A DNA stretch of 64,000 bases from Pythium myriotylum. Its lineage: Eukaryota > Oomycota > Peronosporomycetes > Pythiales > Pythiaceae. Shown piece by piece: positions 10,400 through 19,599 of this stretch. The stretch lies in assembly GCA_023091665.1 (NCBI GenBank), contig JALJCQ010000017.1, positions 2,170,001 to 2,234,000 of the forward strand, read 5' to 3'. The position numbers and the translations under genes are program-made. The notes below the pieces were generated by a model. The model was not told where the DNA came from and made no database searches. It saw only the letters and a list, made by a program, of their open reading frames with translations. Position 1 is the first letter of the stretch. Each line of letters begins with the position of its first letter.

Positions 10400-11370
10400 C
10401 TCGAACACAGCTCCAGTCGTCAGCGCCTTATCTTTCACAAAGTGAAAGGACAGAGACTCTCTGGATGGGACCGATCGTCGGGACGGATCGGATGCCCTCA
10501 TTGCCCCACGATTGGGTCCGAGGGAGGTTCCACCTATCATATCGTCTGGCAGTGCTCAGCCGCACAACGAATCTGGAATACTGTTCGGACTTGGTGGCAA
10601 CGCTTCGGCCTCTGGCACGATCGAGCAGCCTCCACAACCACGCCGTTTCTCTCAGACGTCTTCAGTCTTCGTCTGTCTTCTACGCCGCCCAAGATCTGGG
10701 ATCTCGCAACGCTTCACCGGAGCCGCAATCAAGAACTCGGCGCCGCGGCGGACCCGTTCCCAGTTCTGCAAGCTGTGTGGCAGCAGCTCGTACTTGAGTC
10801 CTCGCTACGTGGAGATCTAAGCAATCATATGGGGATAACCCCTGGACTTTTGACCACGCTGCGGTCCTTCACGACGCCTCTTGTCATCGGGTCTTGAAGA
10901 CGCTCAACTTCAGGTTCATGGCGGACCGCAACCAACCAGAGTGACACGCGGCGCTAGTTGGCGACCTCAGAACTGTCTTCCGCAGCTCTCTCAAGTTTCC
11001 CCCGCCGGTCTAGCCACAAGAACGCGTGATACACTTCCTATTTTTCGACTGAGGCTCCCGTGGAAACCCAGACCCAGGTGGTGTTGGGGCAGTACTGGTT
11101 CGAGCCGCTCCCCACTCAGGAGCGGCAGAGATCATCTGGAGTGCTGCGATCAGTTTTGCGTCACCACGAAGGACAAAAACTCGAGCTGAATATCAAGGCC
11201 TGCTTGCTGGGTTCCGCGCGGCTCATTCGCTTGGTCTTTCCCCGCTTCAAGTAATCGGTGACAGTGCCCTCGTTTTGCGTCAGATGCGAGAACACAGACC
11301 ACCGCGCAACTTAAGACTTCTGGTCAGCTATAACCGCGCACGTCAGCTTGCAGATTGTAATGTGCGGACA
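10400..11370 (+). pseudogene. LINE ORF2 tail: zinc finger + RNase H fragment
   Basis: A segment around 10442-10580 reads RLSGWDRSS...GCPHCP...HIVWQCSAAQRIW. This is the CCHC-type finger downstream of the RT in this LINE family, and it closely parallels the 45.6-53.4 kb LINE (RLSRWDRTH...GCPHCP). A frame-disrupted RNase H domain follows (11045-11370) with DGGSRGNPGPGG-like, RAEYQGLLAGF and VIGDSALVLRQM segments, matching the catalytic D, E and D positions. Several frameshifts separate the pieces, and no endonuclease or RT remains. Confidence 0.7.
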
Positions 11371-11678
11371 CAGATCGCTGCGTCAGCGACAGCCGGTTCC
11401 AGTAAAGTGGCTGTTCAAGCTCTATTCGTGGCTTAGCCAGCGTTCGAGGAGGCTGCGCCACACGTCGCAGCTTTCAGCCGCTTCTGCATATCTGCATGTT
11501 CCTCTGCATTTCTCAGGATCTCTATGATCACAGAGAACTCTCCACGGTCCCCATGGACTCGGTGGTGAGTTCGCGGTGCTCAGTGCACTCTGCATGTTCA
11601 GGATCTACCTGTTGAATTCTTTCCGCATTTCGATCTCTCAGTCTCAGCCCCAGTTCCGACGCCGCGACCATTTCAATT
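11371..11678 (+). other. Probable Gypsy-1 5' LTR region (start not resolved)
   Basis: A primer-binding site starts at 11679, and a CA dinucleotide ends the sequence just before it (11675-11676), as expected for an LTR end. The LTR start cannot be fixed because no second LTR copy exists here: the element is truncated on its 3' side. Confidence 0.4.
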
Positions 11679-11691
11679 GGTAGCACTTGTT
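11679..11691 (+). promoter_or_regulatory. Gypsy-1 primer-binding site
   Basis: TGGTAGCACTTGT starts with TGG, which pairs with a tRNA CCA end. It is identical to the primer-binding site of Gypsy-3 at 62087-62099 (minus strand), so both families probably use the same tRNA primer. Confidence 0.7.
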
Positions 11692-11800
11692 GGTCCAGCG
11701 CCTCTTCGTCTCTCCCGCACCGGTTCAGACTGTACCCATTCCAGTTAACCAACATCAGTAGTCGACTGCATCAGATCTGATCCACGGCAACAAGGTTAAG

Positions 11801-12694
11801 ATGGACGACAGCAGTAATCCAGTCTTCATGATGCTCGAGGGTTTGACCCAATCAGTGCGTGAGGTGTGCCACACGGTAGCCAATCAGAGCCAAGAGTTTC
11901 GGGCTATGTTCCTGGAGCAAGCCCAGGCTCAAGCGACCCGCCGGGAGTTCAAGATCCCTGGTGCCATGATGCCGAACTTCTGGGGCAAACCCAGCGAGAA
12001 CTTCGACAGCTACATCTTTGGAGGCAAGATCTACATGAAGAGCTGCAACATCGACTACACGCGTCCCGAGAAACAACCACGTATGTGCTCGGGTCTTCGC
12101 GGCGGGGCCGCCTCGTTTCTCACGCATCGGCTCATGATCGACAATCTACCGATCCGCGATCTCGACGAGTTTGTGAGCGTGTTTAGCGACGATTTCGTTC
12201 CGTCGGACCAACAGCAGCGGCTCCGCGCCGCACTGCGCGCGTGTCATCAGTTTGGCGTGATTGAGGACTACGTTGCACGCTTCCGGGAGATCATCATACA
12301 GATTCGCGAGATGTCCCCGCTCGACCAGGTGGACCACTTCATTGCGGGTCTCAAGCCCGAGACGCAGAAGGAGGTCAACTACCTCAACTGTGAGACTCTC
12401 CGCGATGCTATTGCCGCCGCGCAGGCGTACGAGCGAGCTCACTTTGGTGGGAGCACGCCGCTCCGCCCGCGCCCAACGCGTCTGCCCGATCCGGAGCCCA
12501 TGGATGTGTCCCTCGTCGCCACCGACCAAGATCCGGATCCGCTGGTAGTGGCGCAGTTCAATGGCCGCCCGCCACGTCCGTCCCTTGAAGCGTGTCGCCG
12601 TCAAGGTCTCTGTTTCTACTGTCGCGAATCCGGACACCGCATTGCGAACTGTCCGCGCAAGGGACAGGGAAACGGGCACGCTCAGCGGATGTAA
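11801..12694 (+). CDS. gag: Gypsy-1 Gag with CCHC zinc knuckle
   Basis: This 297-aa Ty3/Gypsy-type capsid-nucleocapsid protein should form the virus-like particle and bind element RNA. A retrotrans_gag-like central region (around FWGKPSENFDSYIFG and LRACHQFGVIEDYVARF) is followed by a zinc knuckle, CFYCRESGHRIANC, at about residues 271-284. The ATG at 11801 follows the primer-binding site by about 110 nt. The frame is intact. The TAA at 12692-12694 lies in the loop of the predicted frameshift hairpin, and pol overlaps in the -1 frame. Confidence 0.85.
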   Translation: MDDSSNPVFMMLEGLTQSVREVCHTVANQSQEFRAMFLEQAQAQATRREFKIPGAMMPNFWGKPSENFDSYIFGGKIYMKSCNIDYTRPEKQPRMCSGLRGGAASFLTHRLMIDNLPIRDLDEFVSVFSDDFVPSDQQQRLRAALRACHQFGVIEDYVARFREIIIQIREMSPLDQVDHFIAGLKPETQKEVNYLNCETLRDAIAAAQAYERAHFGGSTPLRPRPTRLPDPEPMDVSLVATDQDPDPLVVAQFNGRPPRPSLEACRRQGLCFYCRESGHRIANCPRKGQGNGHAQRM

Positions 12695-12713
12695 GTGGAG
12701 TATCCGTTGAGCG
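12667..12713 (+). promoter_or_regulatory. Gypsy-1 programmed -1 ribosomal frameshift signal
   Basis: The heptamer G GGA AAC (12667-12673) is in the gag frame. After a 5-nt spacer a 12-bp stem follows: CGCTCAGCGGAT (12679-12690) pairs with ATCCGTTGAGCG (12702-12713), one G-U pair, 11-nt loop. A flanking GGG/CCC could extend it past a bulge. The pol frame is exactly -1 to gag. This fits the X XXY YYZ slippery rule. Confidence 0.8.
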
Positions 12714-14390
12714 CCCCGATCAGAAATCTCCAAGTGCCTCTGTTCCCGCCGAGCCCATTATTTTTGATATGGAGGAGGCTTCTGAAGCCCGTGTGGTGAT
12801 TGGTCCGTCCGTCTGCGCTCTGGAGATTGAACTCGATAAGGTTCAGTTGAAAGGTGAAGATCTATTATTTGTGGAAGCGACTGTTCAGGACAAGAAGTTG
12901 AGAATGTTGGTTGACTCTGGCGCTACGCACTGTATTGTGCGTCGTGGTCTGCTTCGAACTCCCGATAGAGCAAGTCTAACGGAGCTGCGCGCGCGTGACT
13001 TTGAGGGCAAGGTGACGACGGCGCGCGCGCACCACTACGAGGTGCCGCTGCGCGTGGCTGAGAAGGAAGGTGTGGTCGAGCTCGTGGAGTGGCCACTGCA
13101 GCAAGACTTCGATGAGATCCTCGGCCAGACGTGGCTGCGTCGCGAGAATCCCGTCATCGACTGGGCACAAGGTACAATCTCGTGGCCACGGTCCCGCCGG
13201 CGGCGTCCAAAGCGACCGGGCAGCTCAAGAGCGAACGATGCCGGGAGAGCGGACGTCACGGAACCGGCAGCGGGTACAGCAGGCGCGGCACCGACAGATC
13301 TCGACGTGGAGTACGTTGACCTTCACCAGTTTAAGAAGAATCTCAGGGCCGGTATGTACGCTGAAGTGTTTCATCTCGATGTCGTGGGTTCCACGGGTTC
13401 GGTGAAACCCGCCCCTGTCTCGAATTGCTTTCGGATTATCTTCGCGAGGAGCTCCCCGACGGGTTGCCTCCGGAACGGGATATCGAGATTTCGGATTATC
13501 TTCGCGAGGAGCTCCCCGACGGGTTGCCTCCGGAACGGGATATCGAGCACGCAGTCGCGTTAAAACCGGGTGCGCAACCATCGTCTCCTCCGTTCCGTCA
13601 CGCCCATGTCGAGCAAACTGCTCTCCGTTCGTTTGTCGACAAGCTGCTCGCCAAGCGCTGGATCGAGAAGAGTTCGTCCGCGTGGGTGTCGAACATTTTC
13701 GCTGTACCCAAGAAGGATCCCGTCACGGGTGAGATGCCGACCAAGATCCAGTGGATTCGTGGTGGCGATCCCTCGAAGCCCGTCCGGTGGGTGATCGATT
13801 ATCGGTATGTTAACGCCATGACGGACATTCCGCGTATCCCGATCTCGCGGATCGACGAGGTTTTCGACCGCCTCGCGGGAGCCCACGTGTTCACACTCAT
13901 TGATCTGGCCTCCGGTTACCACCAGATGCGGCTTGCACTCGAGTCAAGACAGTACACAGCGTTCCGCGCGGGGTCCCAGATCTACCAGTGGTGTGTGGCG
14001 CCGATGGGCCTCGCTGGTATGCCCGGGACGTGGTCTAGACTCATGCGGCGTATCTTCGAACCCAAGGAGTTGGCTAACTTTGTTGTCGTCTATCTCGACG
14101 ACGTTTGTGTTTTCTCCCGAACGCGCGCCGAGCATCTGCAGCACTTGCGTCGAGTCTTCGAGATCCTTCGGGAGGAGCAGTTGTTCGCCCGGCCGAGCAA
14201 ATGCCACTTCGCACAGTCGGAGATTCGTTTTCTGGGCCATATCATCAGCGGCGATGGCGTTCGTGTCGATCCGAATAAGACTGCCGCCGTGGCGAATTGG
14301 CCGCAACCCCAGAATGCCAAGGACCTGCAGCGCTTTTTGGGGCTCGCGGGGTACTATCGGCGGTTTGTTCGTGGTTACGCGACGGAAGTT
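12671..14390 (+). pseudogene. pol: Gypsy-1 Pol (protease-RT), frameshifted and truncated
   Basis: After the -1 shift, pol opens with KRARSADVSG and reaches an aspartic protease motif LVDSGATHC near 12910. The frame is lost near 13420 beside a 60-bp tandem duplication and resumes one frame over. The RT follows: RWVIDYRYVNA, FTLIDLASGYHQM, and YLDD in VVYLDDVCVFS. The RT palm and thumb are intact up to FLGLAGYYRRFVRGYATE, where the Copia-1 sequence begins. Integrase and RNase H are absent, so it cannot be autonomous. Confidence 0.85.
13429..13548 (+). repeat. 60-bp tandem duplication in Gypsy-1 pol
   Basis: 13429-13488 and 13489-13548 match at 59 of 60 positions. The unit encodes SDYLREELPDGLPPERDIE, so the protein segment is doubled in frame. 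Confidence 0.95.
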
Positions 14391-17300
14391 CTCATCAGGG
14401 AACAGGAAGCCTGGGGCACACAGGGCATTCTACAACTCGGATTCGAACAACGCATGCAGGAAGTGTGGTCTGAGAGGTCACTGGGCTGCGAAGTGTCCCA
14501 CACCTGCGTTCCACGTCAAGCTTTACCAAGAGTCACTGCGAAACGCTAAGTCGTCTCAGACGATGAAGGGGAAGAGCAGAGGACCATCGTCTTCGAAGAA
14601 TAAGGCCACGTTCATGACGAACTTGTCCGATGACAGTGACGAAGCTGAAGCGAACTGCGTTGAGTGCTACAGGAGTAATGAGAGCGAATATGACTCCTGT
14701 CTCATTGACTCAGGGACGACCAACGCTATCCTAAGGGATCGGAAGTTCTTCACGTCACTCGAGGCATCAGAAACGCCCGCCAAAGTCAAGACAATTGGCG
14801 GTGCTGCGTCGATCGCCAAGGGTGCTGGACAAGCACAAGTCCAGTTGCCTAATGGAACTACGATCAACATCACCAAGGCAATCTTCGCACCATCCGCTTC
14901 TCGGAACTTGATCGGCTTTGCCGACATCCGAAAGAATGGATTGCACGTCAACACAGCTACTCTCCCCGATGGCAGGGAGTGCTTGCGTTTGACTAATGCG
15001 AAAGGTCAGATCGTGGAGGAATGTGAGGAAAATGGCAACGGACTCTATGTCACTTTCATCACTCCATCGCCAGAATGTGCGGCTAGTGTCATCCACGACA
15101 CGATTGGCACATCTGCTCCTCGTTCAACCGAGACGAGCTTGTATGAGCAGTGGCACGATCGGTCAGGTCATCCAGGCAGGGACATGATGAAGAGAATGTC
15201 GAGAGCAGTGGTTGGCATGCCACTGAAGCAGAGTGACTTTGCCACTCATAGCAAACGACTGTGCAGACCGTGTGCAATGGGAAAGCTTCAGAACCGCCCG
15301 AAGGTCAAGCTCCACGGCGAGAAGATCAAACCACGCGGTGTCCTCGACACTCTGGTGAGCGATGTGTGCGGCCCGATATCCCCACCATCGGGTCCCTTCA
15401 ACTACTTCATGGTTCTGAAAGACACATCGGCTCGGTTCTCGAAGGTTCAACTGCTAACTTCTCGAAACGAAGTGATGCCAAAGCTGCTAGCCAGCATCAT
15501 TCACTTCAAGACGCAGTTTCCGGAGCACACCATCAAGAATGTTCGTGTCGACAACGCATCCGAGTACGTCTCGAAGTCATTTCAGGAGTTCTGCACGTCC
15601 AGCGGAATAAACCTGGAGACTTCCGTACCATACGCTCATAACACGAACGCAGAGAACTTTGTGAATCAGATCCAGATGATCGCTCGGCCTTTGCTACTGC
15701 GATCGAACCTGCCGCTATCTGCTTGGGGTCATGCAGTTCTTCATGCGGCAGCTCTCATCCAGTACAGGCCTGCTTCTGATGTTGGGCCTTCGCCATATGA
15801 ACTTGTTCATGGGTTTCCACCATCAGTAAAGCACCTGAGGATCTTTGGTTGTGCGGTATACGTCCCCATACCTCCACATCAACGAACCAAGCTCGGACCC
15901 AGGCGCCAGCTTGGGGTATACGTAGGTTTCCAATCACCACCGATTATCCGTTACCTAAGTCCGCAAACAGGAGACCTATTTACGGCACACATTACCATGT
16001 GTGAGTTCGATGAACAGACCTTCCCGAAACTTGGTGACGACGATGACGTCTCTAGATCGGCTTTCACATTCGAACAGCCGTCGACGAAGGAGATTCACAA
16101 GGACCCATACAACGGTCAAGGTGAGAAGGACGTACGACGCATCCTTCATCTGCACAGCATTGTACAGAATGCGCCTGACGTATTCACTCCAACGGAACGG
16201 ATGACACGGTCAACCCTAAATGAAGCATCCAACTATCCTGCCGCGATAGCAGTTGACCCCGTTCCTGCCTCGTCCACAACGACAACTCAACCGAAGAAAC
16301 GTGGACGACCAAAAGGAGCAAAGGATCGAAATCCGAGGAAGAGGCGCACGAACGAAGAACTCGCTGGAAGCTCCATCGAACCAGAGGTTGTTGATGTTGA
16401 GCATGATGTCGATACCATTAGCGAAGTTCTTGCTGACACGAACGTCAGCTCGTTCCTGGCCGCAATCGGTGAAGATGCAGAGCCCCAGACAGTCTCGGAC
16501 TGTAGGGCATCACCCGATTGGCCTAAATGGAAGGCGGCCATCCAATCGGAGCTGCAGTCACTTCTCGATCGTGAAGTACTTGGAAACGTGCAAGAGTGCC
16601 CCCCACAGCACCGACCTATTGGATGTCGGTGGGTGTTTGCGCGTAAGCGCGATCAACAGGGTAGAGTCGTGCGCTTCAAGGCGCGACTTGTGGCACAAGG
16701 TTTCACGCAGCGTTTCGGTATCGACTATTCCGACACGTACTCGCCGGTCATGACCATGACAACCCTTCGTTGGTTACTTGCGTTCGGTGCAGCGAACAAC
16801 ATGCAAGTCAGGCAGGCAGACATAGAAACTGCGTACCTATATGGTCTAATCGATGTTGAACTATATATGCGAGTCCCTGAGGGGTTACGTGTCGAGGGGG
16901 AGAAGTCAATGAACCTCCCGTGTGTGCGATTGCACAAGTCGCTTTATGGGTTGAAGCAAGCCGGCCGGCGTTAGTACTTGCGTTTTTCGCAGTACTTGAT
17001 TAAATGTGGTTTTCAGACCCATGAATGCTCCCCATGCTTGTTCGTCAAGCGAAGCGGTGCCGAGATCGCCATCATTGGGATCTACGTCGACGACATTATC
17101 ATTGTCGGAACGGACGCGGCAATCGAAGCTGCAATGACAGCATTGAAGTCCGAGTTCAAGGTGAAAGACCTTGGAACTATATCGTTCTGTCTGGGTCTCC
17201 AGGTATCTCAGATCCCCACGGGGATTGTGTTGCATCAGGCAACCTACATCAGCAAAGTGCTGGCACGCTTCAACATGAGGGATGTCACAAGGACTGCCAA

Positions 17301-18102
17301 GACCCCCATGGTTGTGCGGAACCTGAGACCAGAGAGCGATGTCTTTGGACCAAGACGTGGCAGGGAAAGGGTGCTCGACGAGAAGTATCCCTACAAGGAA
17401 GCCATTGGAGCTCTCCTTTACTTGGCAAACTGCTCACGCCCAGATATAGCTTTCGCCGTTAGTGTACTCGCACGGTACACATCGGAACCGACCAGAAGAC
17501 ATTGGTCTGGCGTAAAGCAAGTGTTGAGATATCTGGCACGGACTCGTAAGTACGGCTTACTGTACCGCAAGGGTACGAGCGTACACGTCAGTGATCTAGT
17601 CACCGACGACATCTGCGGATACGCAGATGCAGGCTACCTCTCCGACCCACACAAGGCACGCTCGCAGACTGGCTACGTGTTCATGACTTCGCACGCTGCG
17701 ATTTCGTGGAAGTCGACGAAGCAGACGCTAACTGCCACGTCAACCAACCAGTCAGAGCTTATCGCTCTTTATGAAGCGAGTCGTGAGTGCATCTGGTTGC
17801 GCCGATTCCTCAAGTTCGTTGGTGGCGCCCTTGGAGTCAAGACGAAGCTAGGACCTATCAGGATCTTCGAGGACAACGCGGCATGCGTTGCGCAAGTACA
17901 ACAAGGCTACATCAAGAGTGATCGCACCAAACACATCGACCCAAAGTTCTTGTTCATGCATGACCTAAATGGAAAACAACTCGAGATCACTCAAGTCGCT
18001 TCGGAGAAGAACCTAGCTGACCTCTTCACCAAGTCCTTGGGGAGTAACAAGCACTGTGACTTGACGCGTGGGATCGGAATGATCGAGCTTCGTCTCGAGT
18101 AG
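14391..18102 (+). pseudogene. pol: Copia-1 unit A Gag(partial)-Pol with in-frame TAG
   Basis: One frame runs from the zinc knuckle (CRKCGLRGHWAAKC) through protease (CLIDSGTT), integrase and RT fingers to a TAG at 16972-16974, then continues in the same frame to 18102. The second part holds the RT YVDD box (GIYVDDIIIVG) and RNase H. The TAG replaces a codon that is normally an aromatic residue, often Trp, before Tyr in KQAGRR-x-Y. It is identical in units B and C. Confidence 0.88.
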
Positions 18103-18218
18103 TCGGAGAAGTAGGTAGGCTGGTTTTTACCCACACCGAGTGTGTACGCACCGGGGAGTTTTTCCCAGCAGATAGATAAAGTTGTAACCTTGGCTATGGG
18201 CGACGCGCTGAGGGGGAG

Positions 18219-18596
18219 TGAGACGGTTATGTCCCCAAGAGCCACAAGTGGGGTCCGTGACGCCGCAGCGTCGGCAGCCGCTGCTGCCAGCCCACTGTGA
18301 TTGGCTGGGAGGTTGAAGGCGCACCTTCAACCTCCATCACCCAAAAACCCACTGGTCCCTTTCGCCACGTTTGCGACATCGGATTGATAGAAGGACTGCT
18401 CTGATTGGTTAGAATCGATCAGAGCGGATCCTGATTGGCCAAATCAATTCGAGGTTTTTAATTTAAACTAGTGGTTGGCCAAGGGCCGTTGGACAGTTGG
18501 GGACAGGGCGTGCAGCGCTTCCCAGAGACCAAGGAAACAACACAAATACATTCTCATTCGGCAATTTGCCACCAACACAACACACGGCCTACCTCA
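18219..18596 (+). repeat. Copia-1 LTR (378 bp), shared by units A and B
   Basis: Begins TGAGACGGTTATG and ends CCTACCTCA (TGAG/CTCA inverted ends). It is preceded by a polypurine tract CTGAGGGGGAG (18208-18218) and followed by a primer-binding-site-like CGTTATCAGCACTG (18597-18610). It contains three ATTGG (inverted CCAAT) motifs at 18300, 18404 and 18434 and a perfect hairpin: GGAGGTTGAAGG (18308-18319) pairs with CCTTCAACCTCC (18324-18335). Copies at 24162-24539 and 30105-30482 look identical; an inverted one is at 41484-41861. Confidence 0.95.
18551..18570 (+). promoter_or_regulatory. Oomycete initiator element inside the Copia-1 LTR
   Basis: TTCTCATTCGGCAATTTGCC matches the oomycete core-promoter consensus and closely parallels the subtilisin promoters. 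It predicts a transcript starting near 18553 and an R+U5 of only about 45 nt. Confidence 0.75.
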
Positions 18597-18675
18597 CGTT
18601 ATCAGCACTGCTGGCTCCCGCCTGAGCCCCGACGGTCAAGGCCTCCTCCCCTCGCTAGCCTCCCGAACCGCCGAC

Positions 18676-18790
18676 TCGACCCGACCCGACCCGTCGACCC
18701 GACCCGGACCGTCGACCCGACCCGTGGCCCGTCGACCCGAACCGAGGCCCACGACCCCTGACCCGTCGGACCGACCCGAGGTTCGTTCAC
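18676..18790 (+). repeat. GACCC/GTCGACCC low-complexity tract in the Copia-1 leader
   Basis: Irregular repeats of CGACCCGACCC and CCCGTCGACCC make a strongly G-poor, C-rich strand. Repeated identically in unit B-C leader sequence at 24619-24733. It may be an RNA structural or low-complexity element; no ORF through it is convincing. Confidence 0.7.
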
Positions 18791-18930
18791 CAACCCATCG
18801 TCCGCGGCCCGCCCGAGCGCTGGAAGACACGCGTTTGCCGTGCCCCGCACGTAAAAGCAAGGTCCCCGTGCTCGTGCGTTGACTCGTGGTGTGGCCGTTA
18901 GTTCGTTGCCTACCCCTGTTTGACGCTCGC

Positions 18931-19452
18931 ATGGTCAAGGTGACCAAGCTGCCCAAGTCGCCGGAGATCGTTGCCACCCTCGACCTCAGCGGACAAGAGG
19001 CTGTTGTCCGCCCCGTCGCCGCCAAGGTCGAGTCGCAGCCCAGCTCAAGGCCACGGTCGCGGAAGAAGAAGTACAGCTTCCCACGCCGATCGGACTTCGC
19101 CAAGTCCATCGGCTACCTCGAACGCGACCGCGCCGAGTCCTTCGACCAGCTGCGCGACGATCTTCAAGAGGCGATCGAGCGCGTCGTCAGAGTCCACGGC
19201 GCGTTCACGAAGAAGCTCAACGAGTCGGCTGTCCAGTCCAACCGGATCAAGCACATCGTCTCTGCGATTGGTGAAGTGCCGTTTCACTGCGACCTTCAGC
19301 GCAAGATCGTGGGCAAGACGATCACGTCCATTCTCGAGTCCAAGGTCGTGAACGAGAAGCGCGCACAACAGGAAGCCGAGGAAGAAGAGCGCCAGCGCAA
19401 GAAGCAGAAGCACTGCGACGACGAGTGGTGTTCGTGTAACATCTTTAACTAA
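18931..19452 (+). CDS. Copia-1 accessory ORF in the 5' leader (unit B)
   Basis: This 173-aa frame lies between the LTR and gag, a place where Ty1/copia elements normally have only leader sequence. The N-terminus is basic (SRPRSRKKKYSFPRRSDF), the middle is predicted helical (RDDLQEAIERVV...), and the C-terminus is a charged coiled-coil-like stretch (EAEEEERQRKKQK) ending in CDDEWCSCNIFN. ATG 18931 follows the LTR end by about 330 nt. I do not recognise the family. The basic patch suggests nucleic-acid binding (inference). Unit C has an identical copy. Confidence 0.6.
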   Translation: MVKVTKLPKSPEIVATLDLSGQEAVVRPVAAKVESQPSSRPRSRKKKYSFPRRSDFAKSIGYLERDRAESFDQLRDDLQEAIERVVRVHGAFTKKLNESAVQSNRIKHIVSAIGEVPFHCDLQRKIVGKTITSILESKVVNEKRAQQEAEEEERQRKKQKHCDDEWCSCNIFN

Positions 19453-19509
19453 GTACATTTAGTTCTTCTTCTAGTACGCTCGTTATCGAACTTAGTCCCC
19501 GCACAGTTC

Positions 19510-19577
19510 GTACCTAGTACTCTGGCACTTTGCTCAACGTGTACTTAGGGAGTCGTACCTAGCAGAGAAGTACTTAG
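19510..19577 (+). repeat. Four GTACYTAG octamers before Copia-1 gag
   Basis: GTACCTAG at 19510 and 19555 and GTACTTAG at 19541 and 19570, all within 68 nt and ending 23 nt before the gag ATG. The set recurs 5943 bp downstream in unit C. The function is unknown. Confidence 0.6.
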
Positions 19578-19599
19578 CGTCGTCTCGTCCGCACCTACC

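Larger units (their letters stand above)
11679..14390 (+). mobile_element. Gypsy-1 retrotransposon, 3'-truncated
   Basis: In order: primer-binding site, gag, a -1 frameshift signal, aspartic protease and RT. It ends abruptly inside pol near 14383-14390, where the sequence becomes Copia-1. RNase H, integrase and the 3' LTR are missing. Confidence 0.85.
14383..18596 (+). mobile_element. Copia-1 unit A (5'-truncated)
   Basis: Lacks the 5' LTR, leader and first part of gag. It starts at the Gypsy-1 junction inside the basic region before the zinc knuckle and ends with the LTR at 18219-18596, shared with unit B. The junction carries about 8 bp of microhomology (CGGAAGTT, 14383-14390). About eight substitutions distinguish it from unit B, all before about 15.73 kb; the rest is nearly identical. 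Confidence 0.9.

Noticed and set aside
13900..14382. Plus-strand frame leading into Copia-1 from 13900 as an N-terminal domain
   Set aside because: In this stretch it is an out-of-frame reading of Gypsy-1 RT; only the part after 14383 is real Copia-1 sequence.
18471..18882. Arg/Pro/Thr-rich frames in the Copia-1 LTR and leader
   Set aside because: They read through the LTR border and the GACCC tract, which is low-complexity sequence.
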